Origin: Erythrobacter sp.
GTDB lineage: Bacteria; Pseudomonadota; Alphaproteobacteria; Sphingomonadales; Sphingomonadaceae
Assembly (NCBI RefSeq): GCF_024305245.1
Contig: NZ_JAMWYX010000014.1
Coordinates: 1 to 64,000, forward strand
Reading direction: 5' to 3'
Length of the DNA stretch: 64,000 nucleotides
Of the stretch, positions 44,821 to 54,600 are shown piece by piece; positions within the stretch are counted from its first letter, which is position 1; every line of letters begins with the position of its first letter. The position numbers were made by a program, and so were the translations under genes. The notes under the pieces are model-generated. The model worked only from the letters and a program-made list of their open reading frames with translations. It searched no databases and had not been told where the DNA came from.

Positions 44821-46230
44821 TCAGTCGGGCCGAGTCGCGGCGAGATCGGAACAGAAGCTGTCGGTCCAGGCCTGCACATTATCCGCCCGGATCGTTCCGA
44901 TCATCGCTTCATACCGCGCCTTGCGTTCCTGCAGCGGCATGTCGAGCGCAAGCCCGATCGCCTGGGCAATGTCATCCGGGCTGTAGGGATTGACCATCAC
45001 CGCACCGGCCCCGTCCACTTCGAGCTGCTGCGCCGCCCCGGCAAAGCGCGACAGGATCAGCACGCCCGGATCCTCCGGGTCCTGGGCGGCGACATATTCC
45101 TTGGCGACCAGATTCATCCCGTCCCTGAGCGGAGTGACCAGCCCGATTTTGGCAGCGCGGAAGAAGCCGAACAGTTCGGCGTGCGAATAGCCGCGATTCA
45201 CATAACGGATCGGCACCAGATCGACTTCGCTACGTGCGCCGTTGATCTGCCCGGCCTTCTGTTCGAGCAGCGCACGGATATGCTGATAGCTCTCCACATC
45301 CTCGCGGCTGGGCGGGGCGATCTGGATGAACACCAGATCGCGCACGCATTCTGGGTGCTGGTCGAAAAAGCGGCTGATACCGTCGATCCGTTCGGGCAGG
45401 CCCTTGGAATAGTCGAGCCGGTCGACCCCGATCATCGCCGTGCGGTCGCGGGTGGACGATAGCAGACGCTGTTCGGCATGCGCGGCCTCATCGGTTTGGC
45501 CCTGCGCCTGAAAGTGATCCCAGTCGATCCCGATCGGATAGGCGCGGGCAATCACGGTGCGCCCTTCGAACCGGATCGTGCCGGTCGCCTCTTCGACCTC
45601 CGCGCCCAGTTCCTTGCGGCAGTAATGCAGAAAGCTTTCGCGCCACTCGTCGTTCTGGAATCCGATCAGGTCGTAATCCAGCATCGTGCGCACCAGCCGT
45701 TCGTGAAACGGCAGCGAGACGAACAGGCGGGTGGGGGGCCAGGGGATGTGGAGGAAAAATCCGATCCGGTTTTTGATCCCGCGCGCGCGCAGCCGCTCGC
45801 CCAGCGGGAGCAGGTGATAATCATGCACCCAGATCAGATCGTCAGGCTCTATCAGCGGGCTGACGCATTCGGCGAACAATTCGTTGACGCGCTCGTAACC
45901 CTTGGCGGTTTCGCGCTCGTATTGCGTCAGGTCGAGCCGGTAGTGGAACAGCGGCCACAACGTCGCATTGGCATAGCCGTTGTAATATTCGTCGATATCG
46001 CGGCTGGACAGGTCGATGGTGGCGGTGGTCACGCCGTCACTGCGTTGCAGGTGGATGTTGCAATCCGTGTCGTCGCTGTCGTCGCTTTCCTGCCCCGACC
46101 AGCCGAACCAGATGCCGCCATGATCCTTGAGCGCGGCATTCAGCGCGCCCGCCAGCCCGCCCTGCGCACCGGCCGCGCCGCGCGCCTTGGGCACGGCCAC
46201 GCGATTGGAGATGACGACCAGCCGTTCTAT
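44821..46230 (-). CDS. otsA: Trehalose-6-phosphate synthase
   Basis: Joins UDP-glucose and glucose-6-phosphate. About 469 residues, GT20 family: GGLAGALNAALKDHGGIWFG, VHDYHLLPLGERLRARG, FFLHIPWPP, GVDRLDYSKGLPERI and DGMNLVAKEYVAAQ are all present. The conserved N-terminus ERLVVISNRVAVP begins before the first in-frame GTG (46200). Upstream of it there is no ATG, GTG or TTG before the in-frame stop; an ATA at 46230-46228 sits nine bases after GGAG and overlaps the stop codon of the upstream gene. I annotate from that ATA, with the start uncertain (true AUA/CUG start or a sequence error). Last gene of the trehalose operon. Confidence 0.88.
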   Translation of the reverse strand: MERLVVISNRVAVPKARGAAGAQGGLAGALNAALKDHGGIWFGWSGQESDDSDDTDCNIHLQRSDGVTTATIDLSSRDIDEYYNGYANATLWPLFHYRLDLTQYERETAKGYERVNELFAECVSPLIEPDDLIWVHDYHLLPLGERLRARGIKNRIGFFLHIPWPPTRLFVSLPFHERLVRTMLDYDLIGFQNDEWRESFLHYCRKELGAEVEEATGTIRFEGRTVIARAYPIGIDWDHFQAQGQTDEAAHAEQRLLSSTRDRTAMIGVDRLDYSKGLPERIDGISRFFDQHPECVRDLVFIQIAPPSREDVESYQHIRALLEQKAGQINGARSEVDLVPIRYVNRGYSHAELFGFFRAAKIGLVTPLRDGMNLVAKEYVAAQDPEDPGVLILSRFAGAAQQLEVDGAGAVMVNPYSPDDIAQAIGLALDMPLQERKARYEAMIGTIRADNVQAWTDSFCSDLAATRPD

Positions 46231-48032
46231 CGCACTTCACTCCATGGTTTCGACAAGAGCCCGGCGCAGTTGATCACACCGACCAGCGAATAGGTCTGCG
46301 GGAAATTGCCCCACAATTCGCCATTGTTGTAGTCCAGATCCTCGCTGAGCAAGCCCGATGCGGTGGTATGACTGAGCATGGTGGTGAACAGCCGCCGCGC
46401 CTCTTCACTGCGCCCGGCCAGATGCAGCGCCTCGATCAGCCAGAAGGTGCAGACGTTGAAGGCCGTTTCGGGCGCGCCGAAATCGTCCTCGGCGGCGTAG
46501 CGCAGCATGAAGTCACCGCGCCGCAGGTGCTTTTCCACCGCCGCGAAAGTCGACAGGAAGCGGGGGTTGTCGGGACTGAGGAACCGCAGTTCCACCATCT
46601 GCAGCAGGCTGGCGTCCAGGTAATCGCTTTCGAAGCTGGCGCCGTAGTGGCCGCCTTCCTCGCCATTCTCGACCCATGCTTCTTCCTCGATCTTGGCGCG
46701 CACCGCATCGGCACGGCTGCGCCACAGCGTGGCGCGATCATCCTTGCCGAGCCAGTCGGCGGTGGTCGCCAGCCGGTCGCAGGCGGCCCAGCTCATCACT
46801 GCCGAATAGGTGTGCACTTCCTGCCGCGTGCGGAATTCCCACAGGCCGGCATCGGGCTGATCGTGCATCGCCCATGCCATTTCGCCCACCTGTTCCAGGC
46901 TTTCGAAATCGCGATCATCGGCCATCCGCAGCAGGCGACGGTCGATGAAGCTCTGCACGGTCGGCAGCACGATCTGGCCGTAGCAATCGTGCTGGATCTG
47001 GTGGTAGGCGGCATTGCCGCGCCGCACCGGCCCCATCCCGCGATAACCCGCGAGCCAGCTGGCGGTGGTTTCGGACAATTCGGCCACCCCCATCACCGAA
47101 TAGAGCGGCTGGATCTGCCCGCCCTTGGCATTGTCGACGATGTTGCGCAGGTAGGCGAGATACTTCTCCAGCACATCCAGCGCGCCCAGCCGGTTCAGCG
47201 CCTGCACGGTGTAATAGGAATCGCGGATCCAGCAGTACCGGTAATCCCAGTTACGTTCCGATTGCGGCGCTTCGGGGATCGAGGTGGTGAGCGCGGCGAC
47301 AATCGCGCCGGTTTCCTCGTGCTGGCACAGTTTCAGGGTGATGGCGCAGCGGATCACCTCCTCCTGCCATTCGAACGGGGTGGCGAGGCTGCGCACCCAG
47401 TGCTGCCAGTATTTGCGCGTCGCCTGCTCCATCCGGCGCACTTCCTCGCGCAGGTTGCCCATGAACGGCTCATCCGGGCCAAGGAAGAAATGCATGTCCT
47501 CCTCCACCCGGAAGCTGCGCTGTTCGAGGATGAAGCCGACCGCCGCATCGGTGCTGAGCCGCAGCGCCTGCGGCCCGACCAGATAGCGGATGTGGTTGGA
47601 ACCATGGGTGGTGTCGGCCAGCGCCGCGCCGTAATCGCGCAAGGGCCGCAGCACCACGCGCATCCGCGGATGACCCGCCACAGGGCGCACGATCCGGCTG
47701 ATCGCGACGGGGCGATACATCCGGCCCTTGTGTTCATAACGCGGGCAGAAATCGAGCACCTCCACCGCGCTGCCGTCCTCCGCTTCGAGCCGGGTGACCA
47801 GGATCGGAGTGTTGCGGATATATTCCTGTGTCGCGCTGACCTGCCCGACCAGTTCGAACCGCCAGATGCCCGCGTCGCGCTGGTCGCCGTTGAGCAGCGA
47901 GCAGAACACCGGATCGCCATCGACCCGCGGCACGCAGGACCACACCACCGCGCCTTCGCGGTCGATCAGCGCGCTCACCTGACAATTGCCGATCGGCCAG
48001 AGTTCAAGATCGTGGGTCACAGTTGCAGCCAC
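46227..48032 (-). CDS. GH15 family glucoamylase/trehalase-like hydrolase
   Basis: 601 residues. The N-terminal beta domain begins LELWPIGNCQVSALIDREGA, typical of bacterial GH15 proteins. The (alpha/alpha)6 barrel has NWDYRYCWIRDSYYTVQALN with the general-acid region, SEDLDYNNGELWGNFPQTYS near the C-terminus and the conserved LWEFR. GH15 enzymes of this type hydrolyse alpha-glucosides, and some are trehalases. GTG 48032 follows AAAGGA. It overlaps the otsB 3' end by 16 bp and otsA follows, so it is translated with the trehalose genes; a role in trehalose turnover or glycogen-derived sugar is inferred. Confidence 0.88.
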   Translation of the reverse strand: MAATVTHDLELWPIGNCQVSALIDREGAVVWSCVPRVDGDPVFCSLLNGDQRDAGIWRFELVGQVSATQEYIRNTPILVTRLEAEDGSAVEVLDFCPRYEHKGRMYRPVAISRIVRPVAGHPRMRVVLRPLRDYGAALADTTHGSNHIRYLVGPQALRLSTDAAVGFILEQRSFRVEEDMHFFLGPDEPFMGNLREEVRRMEQATRKYWQHWVRSLATPFEWQEEVIRCAITLKLCQHEETGAIVAALTTSIPEAPQSERNWDYRYCWIRDSYYTVQALNRLGALDVLEKYLAYLRNIVDNAKGGQIQPLYSVMGVAELSETTASWLAGYRGMGPVRRGNAAYHQIQHDCYGQIVLPTVQSFIDRRLLRMADDRDFESLEQVGEMAWAMHDQPDAGLWEFRTRQEVHTYSAVMSWAACDRLATTADWLGKDDRATLWRSRADAVRAKIEEEAWVENGEEGGHYGASFESDYLDASLLQMVELRFLSPDNPRFLSTFAAVEKHLRRGDFMLRYAAEDDFGAPETAFNVCTFWLIEALHLAGRSEEARRLFTTMLSHTTASGLLSEDLDYNNGELWGNFPQTYSLVGVINCAGLLSKPWSEVR

Positions 48033-48769
48033 GCGTGGACGTCCTTTACGCTTGGGAGAGAATAGCGGGCGGCGGCGGATTCGCGCTCGCCCACAGCGAT
48101 ACCGAATCCGCCGTGCCGGGCGCAGGCGGCAAAGCCGTCCTCGTCGGTCACGTCGTCGCCGATGAACACCGGCAGCGCGCCTGCGAATGGCGGCTCGCTG
48201 CTCAGCAGATCGACCGCGCCGCCCTTGTCCGCGCCGGGCCAGACCAGTTCGATCACGCATTTGCCCGATTTGGTGGCGAGGCCGTGCTCACTCGCCAGCG
48301 CATCGGCAAAGCGGCGCGTGCCGCCTTCCAGATCGGGCCTTGCGCGGTAATGCAGCGCGCCGCCGTGGGCTTTTCGTTCATGCAGCAAGCCATTGGCTTG
48401 CGCGAAGGTGCCGAGCGCATCGACGACCGGGGAGGGCAGGGGCGCCGCCTCGCGCAGCGGCGCGCCATCGGGGGCGAGCACATGGCCGCCATGCGATCCG
48501 GCCAGATGCAGCGGCAGCGGGCCGAGAAAATCGGTGAGATTGGCGATGCTGCGCCCGCTCACCAGCGCCAGAGCGCCGTTCAGCCGCGCGGCGAGGGCTT
48601 GGAGCCGGTCCGCCAGCCCGGGCGGCACGGCGATCGCATCCGGCCCGTCGGCGATCTCCACCAGCGTCCCGTCGAAATCGAGGAACAACGCAAGTGGGCG
48701 GTCCGCCAGCAGGCTGGAGAGCCGCGGCGGGGCAGGAAGACAGGGGCGTGATTCCATCGCGCGAGACAT
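48017..48769 (-). CDS. otsB: Trehalose-6-phosphate phosphatase
   Basis: Removes phosphate from trehalose-6-phosphate. It has 250 residues, HAD subfamily IIB: motif I FLDFDGTLVEIA with Asp31 and Asp33, motif II VSGRS, Lys in the C-terminal cap-following segment, and motif IV FIGDDVTDEDGF. I start at ATG 48769 because GGAGGG is just upstream; ATG 48757 is possible. First gene of otsB-GH15-otsA on the minus strand. Trehalose is a common osmoprotectant, fitting a marine or aquatic life. Confidence 0.94.
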   Translation of the reverse strand: MSRAMESRPCLPAPPRLSSLLADRPLALFLDFDGTLVEIADGPDAIAVPPGLADRLQALAARLNGALALVSGRSIANLTDFLGPLPLHLAGSHGGHVLAPDGAPLREAAPLPSPVVDALGTFAQANGLLHERKAHGGALHYRARPDLEGGTRRFADALASEHGLATKSGKCVIELVWPGADKGGAVDLLSSEPPFAGALPVFIGDDVTDEDGFAACARHGGFGIAVGERESAAARYSLPSVKDVHAWLQL

Positions 48770-49188
48770 AGACCCTCCGCCGTCAGCGTCAAACCGCTGC
48801 TTCGCAGATGCAGCACATTTACGGTTATCGACGGAGGTGCGGGAGGTGGTGCGGGCCTCGCCTGAGGTCAGCCTCGCAAGACCGGACCAGCATCCCGCGC
48901 TTTCATTATGAATTTCCGGAAACTCAGAGCTCTTGCGTGGCAAGGGCTGACTGTTTGGTGCCCTGCGGAGGTTAAAGATGGGCACTCAGATCGTTGGGGA
49001 ATTTCGCTCGGAATGCCGTAAACTAGCCAGCAAAATTGCTCCGGGAGCGCAGCAAATGGGTCTATTGCTTTCTGATGTTAGCGGGCGGCGAGAGCCAGGA
49101 AGCTGATGTCTAGCCTGCCGGTCAGCATCGGCCGCTCGCGCCCCAGACCCTGCCGTTCACGATCGCAAGATTGAACGTCCGGTTCGGT
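48770..49188. other. Intergenic stretch, 419 bp
   Basis: No coding sequence that I trust. It holds the otsB upstream region and, at its right end, one copy of a degenerate dispersed repeat shared with 63.1 kb. Confidence 0.6.
49141..49186. repeat. Dispersed intergenic repeat, copy 1
   Basis: CCCCAG, then CGTTCACGATCGCAAGATTG and AACGTCCGG. About three quarters of the bases match 63092-63136 (with a one-base gap), which has CGTTCACGAAGGCCAAATTG and AACGTCCG. Both copies are in gene-poor spacers and neither is coding. Confidence 0.6.
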
Positions 49189-50196
49189 TCAATCCGAGTC
49201 ACTAGTTGCTTCCTCCCGAAAGGCCATTGGTGCCTTGCCGGTCCACCTGCGAAAGCTTCGGGAAAAGCTGTTGGCGTCGCTGTAGGCCAGAACATTGGCG
49301 ATCTCGTCCGATCGCAAGCTGGTTTTGGTGAGAAAGCGGACCGCCATCTCCCGCCGGGTTGTGTCCAGGATGGCCTGATAGCTGGTATCTTCGTCGCGCA
49401 GCCTTCGTTGCAGCGTGCTGCGGCTGATCTGGAGCGCGGCGGCGACGTCCTCTGCGCCTGTTCGGCCCATCGGGATCAGATCGATCAGGGCGCCGCGCAC
49501 GCGTGTTGCTATCGGCATACGGGCATTCTGCGCGGCCAGTTTAAGCTTGAGATCCTCTTCGACATCGGCCCAAAGGCTCGGGTTTTCCGAGATAAACCGG
49601 CGCTTGGCGTCGTCTTGCGAAAAGGCGACAAAGGCGACATCGGAACGGTCGGGCATGATCCCCAGATGACCCGCGATCTGCCGCCGTTCTTCTTCCGACC
49701 CATCGAACCCCGCTCGCACCGGCCGGATATGATGCGCAGAGGCACCGCGAACATGTTCGACCATGACGACGATCTGCAAGGCACCGAGACTGGGCGGCAT
49801 CGGGATCCGACTATCCGCACTGTCGTACTCAATACGTAGCAGCGGCCCGTCCTGGAACACGCGCATTCGGGTGGGGCCCAGCAAGGATTTGAACTGCGCG
49901 AGGCGCAGCAGCCCGGTTTCCATGTCGGGCGCGCATGATAGCGTGAAAAACACCGGAATCACCGGCCCGCGCGCAATCGCCACGCCCAGAAAAGGCACGT
50001 AATCGGCGCGGGACGACAGAACGGCAGCTGTATCCCAGACGGCAAAATATTGCTCTGCCGATACCCGCAGATCTGGTCCCGCGCCCGCCTGACCGGCGAT
50101 GCCGGCAGTCCGGAGCATCAGGTCCGGATCGATCTCGAGGATCCGGCACGAAACATCGGTCGCCATGAAGAGGGAATAGGTTTCGGAGCTTGCCAT
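49189..50196 (-). CDS. AraC family regulator with AraC-type ligand-binding domain (1)
   Basis: 335 residues. The N-terminal two thirds match the Arabinose_bd (PF12625-like) domain of OruR-type regulators (CAPDMETGLLRLAQFKSLLG). The C-terminal HTH_18 reads DVAAALQISRSTLQRRLRDE, then MAVRFLTKTSLRSDEIANVL and SFSRSFRRWTGKAPMAFRE. ATG 50196 follows GGGAGA. It is divergent from a three-gene RND efflux operon, with a direct-repeat operator between them (50267-50299). It is probably an activator of the efflux genes; the effector is unknown. It resembles the second AraC protein at 56.4 kb. Confidence 0.88.
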   Translation of the reverse strand: MASSETYSLFMATDVSCRILEIDPDLMLRTAGIAGQAGAGPDLRVSAEQYFAVWDTAAVLSSRADYVPFLGVAIARGPVIPVFFTLSCAPDMETGLLRLAQFKSLLGPTRMRVFQDGPLLRIEYDSADSRIPMPPSLGALQIVVMVEHVRGASAHHIRPVRAGFDGSEEERRQIAGHLGIMPDRSDVAFVAFSQDDAKRRFISENPSLWADVEEDLKLKLAAQNARMPIATRVRGALIDLIPMGRTGAEDVAAALQISRSTLQRRLRDEDTSYQAILDTTRREMAVRFLTKTSLRSDEIANVLAYSDANSFSRSFRRWTGKAPMAFREEATSDSD

Positions 50197-50508
50197 ACGC
50201 TCTCCCGCTATGAGGTGATGCTGGATGGCATGAGGCAGGGTCCGTGGCCATATGCAGATATCCGCTTGACCGAATTTGCCCATGCCTGACCGAATTTGCA
50301 TATCGCTCTGGTTGGCAGGCAGACCTAGTTTCCAGACAGTTCGAGGCCAATAGCCGCCCCGATGCTGGCAGGAGGGCGCCGTGGAACGCACGATATATGA
50401 TCAGGATTCTTCCCTCGATCTGCCGCGAATGCATGCCGCCCAAGCAATAAACGGCATGGCCTATGCCCATGAAATTATGACAACATTAGACCTTGTGCAG
50501 AGGCCGAA
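50197..50508. other. Divergent promoter region, araC-type gene / RND operon
   Basis: 312 bp with no gene. It contains the 13-bp direct repeats described separately. Candidate promoter elements for both directions lie here, but none is strong. Confidence 0.6.
50267..50299. promoter_or_regulatory. AraC-type operator: two 13-bp direct repeats, 20-bp period
   Basis: TGACCGAATTTGC occurs at 50267-50279 and 50287-50299, exactly 20 bp apart, as AraC-family dimers prefer. It lies 71 bp upstream of the AraC start and about 210 bp upstream of the efflux adaptor. The same element occurs at 57415-57447 beside the second AraC gene. Confidence 0.75.
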
Positions 50509-51630
50509 GTGAAGGGCATAACTTTGTTGATGCACAACACAACCCAGCCGCTGCGCGCGCTCATCGCCCTGTTCGGAATGTCTGCGTTGGCAGCGTGCGA
50601 CGGGGCGCCGGAGAAGGGGCCACCGCCGCGCGTCGCGGTGACCGAGGTGGTCCAGCCATCAACTGCCAGTGCCAGCGACCGATTTCCTGCTCTGCTGCGA
50701 GCGGCGGATCGCGGAAGGATCGGGTTCGAGCTGGCCGGGCTGGTCGCGCGGGTCAATGTCGATGTGGGCGACCGGTTTCGGAAAGGCGAATTGCTTGCGA
50801 CATTGCAGGCCAATCAGCAGCAATTGGGCGCTGAGGCGGCATCCGCAGATCTGGCGCAGGCGCAGGCATTGGCCCGCGAAGCCGCGCTCGATTTCGATCG
50901 CAAGGCCGCGCTTGAAGGCACCGGCGCGGTCTCCCAATCGGAAGTGGATAATGCGAGGCGGGTGCGCGACGAATCCGCCGCGCGCGTCAACGCGCTGACC
51001 GCGCAAGCCGGGCGCGCAAAGGATACCTTGCGCGATACCGGGCTTTATGCCCCCTATGCCGGGGTGGTGACCGGGCGCCTTGTCCAGCCTTCGGAGGTGG
51101 TGGGCGTCGGCCAGCCTGTGTTCGAAGTGAGCGGCATTGGCGCAGGGCTGGAAGCGGTCATCACGGTGCCGGCTCGCCAGCGCAGCGCATTCGCGATCGG
51201 GCAGCGTGTCAGTTTCGCGCCGGACAATGGGGCAGCCCTTCAGGCGGTCGTCCAGCAGATCAACGCCGCCGCCGGAAGCAACGGATTGTTCGAGATCATC
51301 CTGAGCGTGCCCAACGCAGGACGAAGCAATCTTGCCCTCGGCAGCCGCGGCGAGGTTGTCCTGCTTGCGCAGAGCGATGATGCGATCAGACTGTCGCTTG
51401 CGGCGATCCGGATGGGCGAGAACGGGCGTGGCTCGGTGCTGGTGGTCGATCCGAAAACGAATTTGGTGGCCGAACGCAAGGTTGCGCTTGGGCAGGTCAG
51501 CGACGGCGGCGTGACCGTGACGAGCGGCTTGAAGCCCGGCGAAACCGTGGTGGTCAAGGGTGCGCGGCTGCTGCGCCCTGGTGAGACCGTCCGCCCGACG
51601 TCCACCGGGCCGAAGCAGTACAACCCGTGA
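50509..51630 (+). CDS. RND efflux periplasmic adaptor lipoprotein (MFP)
   Basis: 373 residues; the lipoprotein signal ends ALAAC (Cys30). Membrane-fusion architecture: lipoyl half-motifs (RGRIGFELAGLVARVNVDVG, then DTGLYAPYAGVVTGRLVQPS), a helical hairpin between them (KAALEGTGAVSQSEVDNARR), and a beta-barrel plus membrane-proximal domain. It links the inner-membrane pump to the outer-membrane channel. GTG 50509 is preceded by AGAGG; ATG 50530 is an alternative. First gene of a three-gene operon, overlapping the pump gene by four bases. Confidence 0.92.
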   Translation: MKGITLLMHNTTQPLRALIALFGMSALAACDGAPEKGPPPRVAVTEVVQPSTASASDRFPALLRAADRGRIGFELAGLVARVNVDVGDRFRKGELLATLQANQQQLGAEAASADLAQAQALAREAALDFDRKAALEGTGAVSQSEVDNARRVRDESAARVNALTAQAGRAKDTLRDTGLYAPYAGVVTGRLVQPSEVVGVGQPVFEVSGIGAGLEAVITVPARQRSAFAIGQRVSFAPDNGAALQAVVQQINAAAGSNGLFEIILSVPNAGRSNLALGSRGEVVLLAQSDDAIRLSLAAIRMGENGRGSVLVVDPKTNLVAERKVALGQVSDGGVTVTSGLKPGETVVVKGARLLRPGETVRPTSTGPKQYNP

Positions 51631-54600
51631 ATATTTCGGTCGCTGCGCTGCGGGCTGGGCCGCTCATGCTGTTTCTGGTCGGCATCCTGATGCTGTTCGG
51701 GGTCTACAGCTATCTCACCTTGCCTGCGCGCGAGGATCCCAAGCTGATCATCCGTCAGGCGGTGGTGACAACCGTCTATCCGGGGCTGTCCGCCGATCAG
51801 GTCGAATTGCTGATCACCAAGCCGCTGGAAGAACGGATCATGGCGCTGCCCAATATCCGGGACATCGCCAGCACATCGATGAACGGCGTTTCGATCATCA
51901 AGCCGCGGTTCGATTTCGATACGCCCGATCTCGAACTGGCCTTCGAAAACCTCGCGGAGACGGTGACCGAAACCGTGCCCGCGCTTCCGGAAGGCGCGCA
52001 GACCCCGATCGTCAATGATGATTTCGGCGATATCGCCGCAATGACACTGGCGCTGCACGGCCCGGAATACAGCAATGCCGAACTGGCCGAATATGCCGAG
52101 CATGTCCGCGACCAGCTGATTCTGGTCGAAGGGACGAAGAAGGTCGACCTGCTGGGCGTTCGCCCGGAACGCATCTTCGTCGAATTCGATAATGCCGTCT
52201 TGTCGCAGGCAGGCATATCGCCCGATGCGATTGCCGCTGCGCTCGATAGCGAGAACACGATCCGGCCGGGCGGCTCGGTCGAAGTCGCCGACGGTTCGAT
52301 CGCGGTGAGGCCGGGCGGCAATTTCCAGAATATCGACGATGTCCGCAGCGCGCTAGTCCGGTCACCCGACGGAACGCTGGTGCGCGTGGAGGACATTGCG
52401 GCTGTCAGCCGCGGATACGAAGACCCCGTCCAGCGGCTTGCTTATTACAACAAGGACGAGACCGTGATCCTTGCAGTGGTGATGGAAGAGGGGCTGAGCG
52501 TCCTCAATTATTCGGCTGTGGCGCGCGCGGAAGTGGAGCGGATCGCCGCGACACTGCCGGTGGGCCTGTCGCTCGACATCGTCACTTACGAAGCAACCAA
52601 GGTCGAAGCCGCCGTCTACGGTGTCACCTTCAACATGCTCCAGACGCTGGCGGTGGTGCTGGGCATCGTCATCCTGTTTCTGGGGGTTCGCACCGGCCTG
52701 ATCGTCGGCGCGATCATCCCGGCGGTGATTCTTGCCACCTTTGCGGTGATGGGCGCGTTCGAGATTGCGCTGCAACGCATGAGCCTGGCAACGATCATCA
52801 TCTCGCTGGGCCTGCTGGTCGACAACGGCATCGTCATCGCCGAAGATTTCAAGCGGCGCGTGCAGGAACTGGGCGACCGTGACAAGGCGCTGGCGCAGAC
52901 CAGCCGCGAGCTGGCATTTCCGCTGCTGGTATCGTCGCTCACCACGATTGCGGTGTTCCTGCCGCTGCTGATCGCGAACAGCGACAGTTCGGAATACACC
53001 CGCTCGATCAGTCTGGTGGTGACGATTTCGCTGGGTGTCTCCTACGTCTTCGCCATGACGGTGACGACGACGCTGTGTTACCACTTCCTCAAGGTTCCCG
53101 AAGCCGGGAGCGCCGATGATGCAGAAGACGAAAAGACCCGGATCGCCAAGGCGTTTGACCGGCTGACCGATATTTATGCCGGAATCCTTCGCAAGCTGCT
53201 CGCCTTCCGCTGGCTTTATGTCGCCGCGATGGTCGCTCTGTTCGCCGCTGCGGGCCTGCTGCAATCGGCGATCCCGAAGGAATTCTTCCCCAGCAACAAC
53301 AACCCGCAGGTGCTGGTCTATATCGAACTCGCGTCGGGCGCGACCAGCAGCCAGACCGACGCGGGCGTGCGCGATATCGTGAAATTGATTGATGACGATG
53401 AAGCCTTCCCCGAAGTCGAGGATTTCGCCGCCTATGTCGGTTTTGGCGGGCCGCGTTTCGTGCTTTCGCTGTCCCCCGTCGATCCTGCGCCGAACAAGGG
53501 CTTTATCGTCATCAACACGACTGATCTGGCAGGGGCGGAGGCGATTGTGCCGCGCCTGCGTGAAGTGTTTGCGGCGCGTGTTCCGGATATCAACGCGCGG
53601 GTCACGCGCATGTTTCTGGGGCCGGAAGACCCCAAGGTCATCCGCCTTCAGGTCACAGGGCCGGATGCCGATTATATCAATGCGCGCGCTGGTGATGTGA
53701 TGGACATGCTCGCGGCGGAACCGGGCATGATCGATATCTGGTCCGACTGGCGTTCGCGCACGGTGGAGGTTGATCTCAAGGTCGATCAACAGGCCGCGCG
53801 GGCGGCAGGGGTGACTTCGGCGGCGATCGCGCTTTCGCTGCAACGGCAGCTCGATGGGCAGCCCGTTTCCACGTTCCGCGAAGGCGATGAAAGCTTCCCG
53901 ATCGTGATGCGCGGAGCAGAGGACGAACGCACCAGTATCGAACGGCTGCGCACTGCGGCGGTCTATGCCGCCGATGGCAGCAGTGTCCCGCTGGGGCAGG
54001 TGGCCGAGTTGCAACTTGCCGGCGAATGGGGTTTCATCCAGCGCGAGGACATGGTGCGCACGGTAACGGTCGAAGGCCGCCACCTGAGGATGAGCCCGGA
54101 TGATCTGGCGCCCCAGCTCCAGCCGAAAATCGACGCAATGAACGCGGACCTTGCGCCCGGTCACAACATCAAGATCGCCGGCATTCTCGAAGAATCGGGC
54201 AAGAACAATGCGGCCCTGATTGCAACCCTGCCGATCGTGATCGGGATGACCTTCTTTCTGCTGATCGCCCAGTTCGGCGATTTCCGCCGTCCGTTGGTGA
54301 TTTTTCTCAGCCTGCCGTTTGCCACTTTCGGGGCGTTCTTCGGGCTGCTGGTGATGCAGTCGCCGTTCGGTTTCATGGCGATACTGAGCCTGTTCGCGCT
54401 GTTCGGGGTGATCATCAACAATTCGATCGTGCTGGTCGACCGCATCGATATCGAGCGAAACGCGATCCTCGCCGAGGATGCGGAGCGTCCTGAGGGCGCG
54501 GCGGAAACATCGGCGAGCCTGGAACGCGAATTCGAAGCGGTAATCTCGGCGTGTCGGCGGCGCTTCCGTCCGGTTGTCATGACGACGCTGACCACGATAG

